A program made the translations under genes and the position numbers. DNA of 64,000 nucleotides, taken from positions 11,418 through 75,417 of the forward strand of contig CAJURT010000015.1 in the NCBI GenBank assembly GCA_910588875.1. The letters run 5' to 3'. The notes under the pieces are model-generated. The model was not told the origin of the DNA. It saw nothing but the letters and a program-made list of their open reading frames with translations, and ran no database searches. Source of the DNA: an uncultured Lachnospiraceae bacterium (GTDB lineage Bacteria; Bacillota; Clostridia; Lachnospirales; Lachnospiraceae). Position 1 is the stretch's first letter, and each line of letters starts with the position of its first letter. Below, one piece after another: positions 58,332 through 64,000 of the stretch.

Positions 58332-60191
58332 ATGCAGATCACCTATCTTGCCATCCGCAATTTCAAATCCATCCGGAACCTGGAGATCCACAATATTGAA
58401 AATGCCCTGATCTTAGTCGGGAAAAACAACACCGGCAAAACCGGGATCCTGAAAGCGGTCCGCGCTGCCCTCGGCAGCTATCCGGTGTCAGAAGGCGATT
58501 TCAACGAGAGCAACCAAAATATTGAGATCTCCATGACATTTGCGGTCTCTGATGAGGATCTCCGCCAGTTCCATGCCCATGGCATTGTGAGCCAGTACAA
58601 GCGCTTTGACGCATGGAAAAAGGATTTTTCCTCCAAACTTCCTTCTTTTGATGGCAGCTGCCTTTCCTTTACCTGCGTGATCAACCGGAACCGTACTGTC
58701 CGTTACAGTGACCAGTTCCGCAAACATAACCGTTTCATCCCTGAGGTGCTTCCCCGCCTGTACTTTATCGACACCCAACGCCAGCTGTCCGCCTTTCAAG
58801 AGGATCTCCTTATGTTCCAGGAGGACGAACAGCTGATCCGTCTGCGCTCCAACACCTGTATGTTCCGTTCCTCCAAAATCTGCAACCAATGCTTCAGCTG
58901 CATTGGGCTTATCAACCAGAAAAAGCCGGAGGATCTCCAGCTGTGTGAGACAGCCAAACTCCTGGAATACAAGATGTACCGCTTAAACCTCAGTGACTTT
59001 TCCCGGAGGGTGAACGAAAATTACCAGAAAAACGGCGGCATAGAGGAAATCCTCTACACCCTCACCTGCAATTCCGACTCCCTGTTCTCGGTTACGGTGG
59101 AGGCAAACCGGGACGGCCGTCAGCACCCCACCCCCATAGAATCCCTGAGCAACGGCATGAAAAGCATCTATATGCTGTCCCTGTTGGAGACCTATATTGA
59201 GGGAGAGAAGCATATCCCAAGTATTATTATGGTGGAATACCCGGAACTGTTCCTCCACCCCTCCCTCCAGAAAAATGCCGGTGCGATCCTGTACCGTCTC
59301 TCCCGGAAAAACCAGGTGGTCTTTTCCACCCACTCGCCCAACCTGATTGCCAATTTCACCAGCCGCCAGCTCTGCCAGGTAGTCACTGACCAGGAGCACT
59401 GCTGCAATGTACGCAGCCATGCGGATATCGACCAGGTCCTGGACGACCTTGGCTATGGCGCCAACGACCTTTTAAACGTCAGCTTTGTCTTTATTGTGGA
59501 AGGAAAACAGGACAAAAACCGGCTGCCCCTGCTGCTGAAAAAATATTATCCGGAACTGCATGACGCCGGTGGAAGGCTGTCCCGGATCTCGATCCTGACC
59601 ACCAACAGCTGCACCAACATCAAGACATACGCCAACCTAAAGTACATGAACCAGGTCTATCTGCGGGATCAGTTTTTAATGATCCGCGACGGTGACGGCA
59701 AGGATCCCGAACTGCTGGCAGCCCAGCTGTGCCGTTATTACGATGAGAGGAACTTAGAGGACATCGACAAGCTTCCCAGGGTCCGCCGCCGCAACGTCCT
59801 CATCCTCAAGTACTATTCCTTTGAAAATTATTTCCTGAACCCTGCCGTCATGGCAAGGCTGGGCATTGTGGAAAGCGAGGATAGCTTCTGGCAGACACTC
59901 CTGGACAAATGGAAAGAATACCTCCACCGCTTGTCCGGCGGGCGCCATCTGACCAATATTTTAGGAAAAGAAATTTTGACGGTGGAAGATCTGCAGGAAC
60001 ATTTTGAAGAATTTAAGATTTATAACCGGGGTCATAACCTGTATGATATTTTTTACGGTCCCTTCAAGCAGCAGGAGGCCGAATTGCTGGAACGTTATAT
60101 CGACCTGGCTCCCCGGGAGGATTTCAAGGATATCCTGGACGCCATTGACGCATTCCCCTTCTTTGAGAGCCGGAAAAGTTCCCACCCATAG
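58332..60191 (+). CDS. OLD-family ATPase with TOPRIM nuclease domain
   Basis: 619 residues. Residues 1-45 are the ABC-type N-lobe (ITYLAIRNFKSIRNLEIHNI; Walker A VGKNNTGKTGIL with Lys36). SLSNGMKSIYMLSLLE is the signature, IPSIIMVEYPELFLHPSLQK the Walker B region and VVFSTHSPNLIANF the His switch. The TOPRIM domain begins VSFVFIVEGKQDKNRLP (Glu390) and continues MIRDGDGKDPEL (Asp453, Asp455). A cysteine set C176-x7-C184-x2-C187-x2-C190 sits in the ATPase domain. OLD proteins are DNA nucleases, some in phage defence. No helicase partner (GajB) or reverse transcriptase is adjacent, so it acts alone. A terminator follows directly. Confidence 0.88.
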   Translation: MQITYLAIRNFKSIRNLEIHNIENALILVGKNNTGKTGILKAVRAALGSYPVSEGDFNESNQNIEISMTFAVSDEDLRQFHAHGIVSQYKRFDAWKKDFSSKLPSFDGSCLSFTCVINRNRTVRYSDQFRKHNRFIPEVLPRLYFIDTQRQLSAFQEDLLMFQEDEQLIRLRSNTCMFRSSKICNQCFSCIGLINQKKPEDLQLCETAKLLEYKMYRLNLSDFSRRVNENYQKNGGIEEILYTLTCNSDSLFSVTVEANRDGRQHPTPIESLSNGMKSIYMLSLLETYIEGEKHIPSIIMVEYPELFLHPSLQKNAGAILYRLSRKNQVVFSTHSPNLIANFTSRQLCQVVTDQEHCCNVRSHADIDQVLDDLGYGANDLLNVSFVFIVEGKQDKNRLPLLLKKYYPELHDAGGRLSRISILTTNSCTNIKTYANLKYMNQVYLRDQFLMIRDGDGKDPELLAAQLCRYYDERNLEDIDKLPRVRRRNVLILKYYSFENYFLNPAVMARLGIVESEDSFWQTLLDKWKEYLHRLSGGRHLTNILGKEILTVEDLQEHFEEFKIYNRGHNLYDIFYGPFKQQEAELLERYIDLAPREDFKDILDAIDAFPFFESRKSSHP

Positions 60192-60224
60192 CATGAGGCT
60201 GTTGCAGCACAACAGCCTCATGCT
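60190..60224 (+). terminator. Intrinsic terminator of the OLD-family gene
   Basis: A perfect 15-bp stem (AGCATGAGGCTGTTG and complement) with a 5-nt loop, then TTATTT. It overlaps the stop codon and also lies at the end of the convergent fucO-like gene. Confidence 0.85.
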
Positions 60225-60255
60225 TTATTTCCGTGAGTACTCTAATACCGTTTCT

Positions 60256-61404
60256 TTACATCAATGCTTTATAAAGCCCTTTGATCTCCTCCACAGAGGT
60301 ATCCCGTGGATTCCCCGGGCGGCACGCATCGGCAAATGCGGACTCTGACAAAAAGTCCACATCCTCCTCCCTGACAATCTCCTTCAGATCTGCCGGGATC
60401 CCCACATCTGCAGACAGCTTTTTCACGGCATCCACAGCGGCTTTGCGGTACTCCTCCTGGCTCATCCCGTCCACGCCTGCAACCCCCATGGCCCTGGCGA
60501 TCTCCCGGTACTTTTCACCGGTGCATGGCGCATTGTATTCCATCACTGTCGGCAACAGGATCGCATTGGCCACGCCATGGGGGGTATCATACACTGCCCC
60601 CAGGGAATGTGCCATGGAATGCACGATGCCGAGCCCCACATTAGAAAATCCCATACCAGCCACATACTGCCCCAGAGCCATGCCTTCTCTGCCCTCCGGC
60701 GTATTGTCAACCGCGCCGCGCAGGGAAGCGGCAATGATCTCAATGGCCTTCAGATGAAACATATCCGTCATCTCCCAGGCTCCCTTCGTGATATAGCCCT
60801 CAATGGCATGGGTCAGGGCGTCCATCCCTGTGGCTGCCGTAAGCCCTTTAGGCATGCTGGCCATCATGTCCGGGTCAATCACCGCAATCACCGGGATATC
60901 ATGGGTATCCACGCACACGAATTTCCGCTTTTTCTCCACGTCCGTGATCACATAGTTGATCGTAACTTCCGCCGCTGTCCCGGCAGTGGTGGGAACGGCA
61001 ATGATCGGCACACAGGGATTCTTGGTGGGCGCCACGCCCTCCAGGCTTCTCACATCTGCAAACTCCGGATTGGTAATAATAATGCCCACAGCCTTGGCGG
61101 TATCCATGGAGGAACCCCCGCCGATGGCAACGATATAATCCGCACCGGATGATTGAAAAGCTGCCACGCCGCTCTGCACATTTTCAATGGTGGGGTTGGG
61201 ATTAATGTCCGAATATACCTCATAAGCCAGCCCCGCCTCTTCCAGCACATCCGTCACCTTCTTCGTGACGCCGAATTTCACCAGATCCGGGTCAGAGCAT
61301 ACAAATGCTTTCCCAAAACCCCGCACCTTCACCTCTGCCGGGATCTCCCGGATGGCTCCTGCCCCGTGGTAGGAAATTTCATTTAATACGATTCTGTTTG
61401 CCAT
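60256..61404 (-). CDS. fucO: Iron-containing alcohol dehydrogenase, lactaldehyde reductase (FucO-like)
   Basis: 382 residues, group III Fe-dependent dehydrogenase. It is expected to reduce L-lactaldehyde to 1,2-propanediol with NADH, or a similar aldehyde. The NAD site is IVAIGGGSSMDTAKAVGIII; metal ligands are in GLTAATGMDALTHAIEGYIT (Asp, His) and VHSMAHSLGAVYDTPHGVAN (two His). MANRIVLNEISYHGAGAI matches the FucO N-terminus. ATG at 61404 is 10 nt from AGGGGG; one three codons upstream is too close. No other fucose or rhamnose genes are nearby. Confidence 0.9.
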   Translation of the reverse strand: MANRIVLNEISYHGAGAIREIPAEVKVRGFGKAFVCSDPDLVKFGVTKKVTDVLEEAGLAYEVYSDINPNPTIENVQSGVAAFQSSGADYIVAIGGGSSMDTAKAVGIIITNPEFADVRSLEGVAPTKNPCVPIIAVPTTAGTAAEVTINYVITDVEKKRKFVCVDTHDIPVIAVIDPDMMASMPKGLTAATGMDALTHAIEGYITKGAWEMTDMFHLKAIEIIAASLRGAVDNTPEGREGMALGQYVAGMGFSNVGLGIVHSMAHSLGAVYDTPHGVANAILLPTVMEYNAPCTGEKYREIARAMGVAGVDGMSQEEYRKAAVDAVKKLSADVGIPADLKEIVREEDVDFLSESAFADACRPGNPRDTSVEEIKGLYKALM

Positions 61405-61462
61405 GGCAATCATTCCCCCTTCATAAGATTGGTTTTTATGTTATAATTTTAACGACTATAAG

Positions 61463-61505
61463 TAAAAAAAGAAAGTGACAATCCCTCCATTCTGTCACTT
61501 TCTTT
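61463..61505 (-). terminator. Intrinsic terminator after the TetR gene
   Basis: A perfect 13-bp stem (AAAGAAAGTGACA/TGTCACTTTCTTT) with a 12-nt loop, followed on the minus strand by a run of seven T. The same inverted repeat could double as a regulator site ahead of fucO. Confidence 0.85.
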
Positions 61506-61570
61506 GATTTTTGTGCAAATCCGCCAAATTATTTTGTGCGTTTTCACCATTTTTCTTCTCTTGTAATTCG

Positions 61571-62140
61571 TCAAAGAAGCCCTAAGTGATCAAAAACTTC
61601 AGACAGTTTAGGAGGCATGGCATCCACCAGCTTATCTGCCATCTGCCAAGGGCTGTCCTTCATCCCCCCCAGCACCCATTTTACCGTCATGTAGACGGAG
61701 CCGCGGCAGTACATCTCCAGCTGGAACTGCAGTTCTTCATCCAATGGCCTGCTTGCCTTACGTGCAATCAGGCTGTTATAAAACTGCAAAATCAGTTCAA
61801 AATCATGCTCCTTCAAGGAATTATGGTCGTCCGAGCGAAAGGCTCCGCTAAAAAATGCTTTCTCCTCAAGGATAAACAGAAACTTTCTGGCAAGGCTCTC
61901 CCGGACTGTGCTCCCCGTCTCTATCTGCCCCAGGGATTGCTGCACCAGCTTGTCAAAGTACCAGTTAATCAGGTCGTATTTATCCTTAAAATTCCGGTAA
62001 AAGGTCTGGCGTGCCAAGCCGCAGCCCTCCACGATATCCTTCACCGTGATCCTGTCTACCGGCGTGGTCTTCATGCACCTCTTAACAGAATCTGCCAGCT
62101 TATACTTTGTGTTCTCCTGCCGTCCCGGGTCAGTGCCCAT
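61571..62140 (-). CDS. TetR/AcrR family transcriptional regulator
   Basis: 189 residues. The N-terminal HTH is at about 25-60 (VDRITVKDIVEGCGLARQTF, then YRNFKDKYDLINWYFDKLVQ), followed by an all-helical ligand domain (FAFRSDDHNS-type region; FELILQFYNSLIARKASRPL). The pattern resembles DhaS-like TetR regulators of dihydroxyacetone or alcohol metabolism. GGAGGGGG lies ahead of the ATG. It starts 25 bp after the uvrB stop, so it may be read from uvrB, and lies upstream of the fucO-like gene, which it may control (inference). Confidence 0.88.
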   Translation of the reverse strand: MGTDPGRQENTKYKLADSVKRCMKTTPVDRITVKDIVEGCGLARQTFYRNFKDKYDLINWYFDKLVQQSLGQIETGSTVRESLARKFLFILEEKAFFSGAFRSDDHNSLKEHDFELILQFYNSLIARKASRPLDEELQFQLEMYCRGSVYMTVKWVLGGMKDSPWQMADKLVDAMPPKLSEVFDHLGLL

Positions 62141-62165
62141 CTGCTCCCCCTCCTTTTGGGTCTCC

Positions 62166-64000
62166 TTAGTCCTCGTACTCCAGCAGCATCTTTTTTACCT
62201 GCAGCATCCGGTCCCGCAGGATGGCGGCCTCCTCAAAGTTCAGTTCTGCAGCTGCCTGGTTCATCTTCTTCTGCAGTTCCCTGGCCAGCTTGCCAAGTTC
62301 CTTGGAATCCATGGATTCCGGATCCTTTTCCATGCTTCCGGCATCTGCCTCTGCTGCCTTGGAGATGGCAATCAGGTCACGGACTGCCTTCCTGATGGTG
62401 GTGGGGGTAATCCCGTGCTCCTCATTATACTTCTGCTGGATCTGCCGGCGCCGGTTCGTCTCCTCAATCGCTGTCCGCATGGAATCGGTGATGACATCTG
62501 CATACATAATCACATGACCATCCGCATTTCTCGCCGCCCGCCCTATGGTCTGAATCAGCGAGGTCTCGGACCGCAAAAAACCTTCCTTGTCCGCATCCAG
62601 TATGGCAACCAGGGTAATCTCCGGGATATCCAGTCCTTCCCTCAGCAGGTTGATGCCCACCAGCACATCAAACACGTCCATGCGCATGTCGCGGATGATC
62701 TCTGCCCTCTCCAGGGTATCGATATCCGAGTGCAGGTACTTCACCCGGATTCCCACCTCCCGCATATAGTCCGTCAGATCCTCTGCCATCCGCTTAGTCA
62801 GTGTGGTGATCAGCACTTTATTGTGCCCTTCCACTTCCTTATTCACCTCAGAGACCAGATCATCGATCTGCCCCTCCACAGGCCGCACGGAAATCTCCGG
62901 ATCCAACAGCCCCGTAGGCCGGATGATCTGCTCCACCCGCATCAGTTCATGTTCCGCCTCATATACATTGGGGGTGGCTGAGACGAACATCATCTGGTCA
63001 ATCTTACCCTCAAACTCAGTGAAATTCAGGGGGCGGTTGTCCAGCGCCGAGGGAAGGCGGAACCCGAAGTCCACCAGCGTCTGCTTCCTGGAACGGTCCC
63101 CCGCATACATCCCCCGAACCTGGGGCAGCGTAATATGGGACTCATCCACAATGATCAAAAACTCTTCCGGAAAATAATCTATCAGCGTCCACGGCGGTTC
63201 CCCGGGCTTCCCAAAGGTCAAGTGGCGGGAATAATTCTCGATCCCTGAACAAAAACCGGTCTCCCGCATCATCTCCACATCAAAATTTGTACGTTCCCCA
63301 ATCCGCTGCGCCTCAATCAGCTTATCCTCACTCTTAAAATAAGCCACCTGGCTCTTCATCTCCTCTAAGATGTTCTCCGTAGCCAGCAGCATCTTATCCT
63401 TCGGAACCACATAGTGGGAGGCAGGGAAAATCGCGATATGCCCCAGCTGCAGCTTCCCCTCACCGGTAAGCCCGTCAATCTCCGTGATCCGCTCCACCTC
63501 ATCCCCAAAAAACTCAATGCGGTACGCCTCGCTGCCGGAATAGGCAGGGAACACCTCCAGCACATCCCCCCGCACCCGAAAGGTTCCCCGGTGAAAATCC
63601 ATGTCATTGCGCGTATACTGGATATCGATCAGCTTGTGGATAATCTCATCCCGGTCCCGCACCATCCCCGGCCGCAGGGAGATCACCATCTCCTTGTAGT
63701 CGATGGGGGAACCCAGGCCATAGATACAGGACACGGAAGCCACGATGATCACATCCTTCCGCTCCGAAAGCGCTGCTGTAGCAGAATGGCGCAATTTATC
63801 GATCTCGTCGTTGATGGCGGAATCCTTCTCGATGTAGGTGTCGGTGGAGGGGACGTAGGCCTCGGGTTGGTAGTAGTCGTAGTAGGAGACAAAATATTCT
63901 ACCGCGTTACTCGGAAAATACTCTTTGAACTCACCATAGAGCTGGGCCGCTAATGTCTTATTGTGCGCTATTACCAAAGTCGGCTTGTTAAGCTGTGCGA
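62166..64000 (-). CDS. uvrB: Excinuclease ABC subunit B UvrB (5' end outside window)
   Basis: About 611 codons are present; the frame continues through the right edge (AQLNKPTLVIAHNKTLAAQL), so the first about 45-50 residues with Walker A lie outside. UvrB verifies DNA lesions in nucleotide excision repair. Visible: EYFVSYYDYYQPEAYVPSTD (beta-hairpin region), DEIDKLRHSATAALSERKDV, FLIIVDESHITLPQVRGMYA, GFRLPSALDNRPLNFTEFEG, helicase motif INLLREGLDIPEITLVAILD, QTIGRAARNADGHVIMYAD, and the C-terminal UVR motif (KKMNQAAAELNFEEAAILRD). Full-length homologues have about 660 residues. Confidence 0.97.
   Translation of the reverse strand, partial: AQLNKPTLVIAHNKTLAAQLYGEFKEYFPSNAVEYFVSYYDYYQPEAYVPSTDTYIEKDSAINDEIDKLRHSATAALSERKDVIIVASVSCIYGLGSPIDYKEMVISLRPGMVRDRDEIIHKLIDIQYTRNDMDFHRGTFRVRGDVLEVFPAYSGSEAYRIEFFGDEVERITEIDGLTGEGKLQLGHIAIFPASHYVVPKDKMLLATENILEEMKSQVAYFKSEDKLIEAQRIGERTNFDVEMMRETGFCSGIENYSRHLTFGKPGEPPWTLIDYFPEEFLIIVDESHITLPQVRGMYAGDRSRKQTLVDFGFRLPSALDNRPLNFTEFEGKIDQMMFVSATPNVYEAEHELMRVEQIIRPTGLLDPEISVRPVEGQIDDLVSEVNKEVEGHNKVLITTLTKRMAEDLTDYMREVGIRVKYLHSDIDTLERAEIIRDMRMDVFDVLVGINLLREGLDIPEITLVAILDADKEGFLRSETSLIQTIGRAARNADGHVIMYADVITDSMRTAIEETNRRRQIQQKYNEEHGITPTTIRKAVRDLIAISKAAEADAGSMEKDPESMDSKELGKLARELQKKMNQAAAELNFEEAAILRDRMLQVKKMLLEYED

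Noticed and set aside
58332..60191. Gabija-type defence system
   Set aside because: Gabija needs a UvrD-like GajB next to the OLD protein. Neighbours are hisH and an alcohol dehydrogenase; the only UvrD-type helicase (547-2946) is distant and is the housekeeping PcrA.

Overview
The window looks like a chromosome segment from a Gram-positive, strictly anaerobic gut-type Firmicute, most likely Lachnospiraceae. The clues are an HydG maturase for [FeFe]-hydrogenase, three LPXTG wall-anchored giant proteins with Cna-B-type domains, a choline-binding-type wall protein, AGGAGG ribosome sites, a high-GC codon style and typical clostridial housekeeping genes. I cannot name the genus. I see no prophage, insertion sequence, CRISPR array or rRNA operon, and only one tRNA.

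Layout. (1) 1-3.9 kb, all minus: the start of a probable TRAM-domain RNA methyltransferase at the edge, a small acidic membrane protein, pcrA, ridA and a small coiled-coil protein. (2) 4-24.2 kb, all minus: three tandem genes for giant surface proteins of 2112, 2139 and 2277 residues. They share a signal peptide, an N-terminal module, a Glu/Thr/Ala-rich linker, a parallel beta-helix region, Cna-B/DUF-type stalk domains and an LPKTG sorting signal. At least giants 2 and 3 end in strong terminators. (3) 24.4-31.8 kb, minus: a tightly packed run consisting of an anchored protein, queA, rluF, a small membrane protein, ligA, metA and a BTAD/SARP-type regulator. The regulator lies just upstream of the giant genes and may control them. 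(4) 31.9-40.3 kb: tRNA-Arg(CCG), hydG with a roughly 400-nt leader, recQ, a repeat-containing wall-binding protein behind an unusual 19-bp-spacer promoter, an MFS transporter and a coiled-coil protein.

(5) 40-52 kb is a graveyard of recently broken genes. A minus-strand operon for sulfur amino acid breakdown (C-S lyase, SDF-family symporter, RidA, CoA-disulfide reductase-rhodanese, glutaredoxin-like protein) lies behind a near-perfect sigma-54 promoter. About 120-200 bp upstream of its start is an array of eight TTGG-centred repeats at DNA-helical spacing. Symporter, ridA and reductase are each disrupted. The plus-strand alpha-glucoside operon (lacI, GH13 glucosidase, ABC transporter) has a nonsense codon in its binding protein and a truncated second permease. 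Next comes a divergent pair, a sigma-54 activator and L-cysteine desulfidase, which have both lost their 5' ends in one apparent deletion.

(6) 51.9-64 kb is intact again: an ABC-class ATPase with an RGG-rich segment, DAHP synthase, uppP, ung, hisF-hisH, a stand-alone OLD-family ATPase/TOPRIM nuclease with an unusual cysteine cluster, a fucO-like alcohol dehydrogenase, a TetR regulator, and uvrB running off the right edge.

All family assignments come from reading motifs in the translated sequence; no database search was run.
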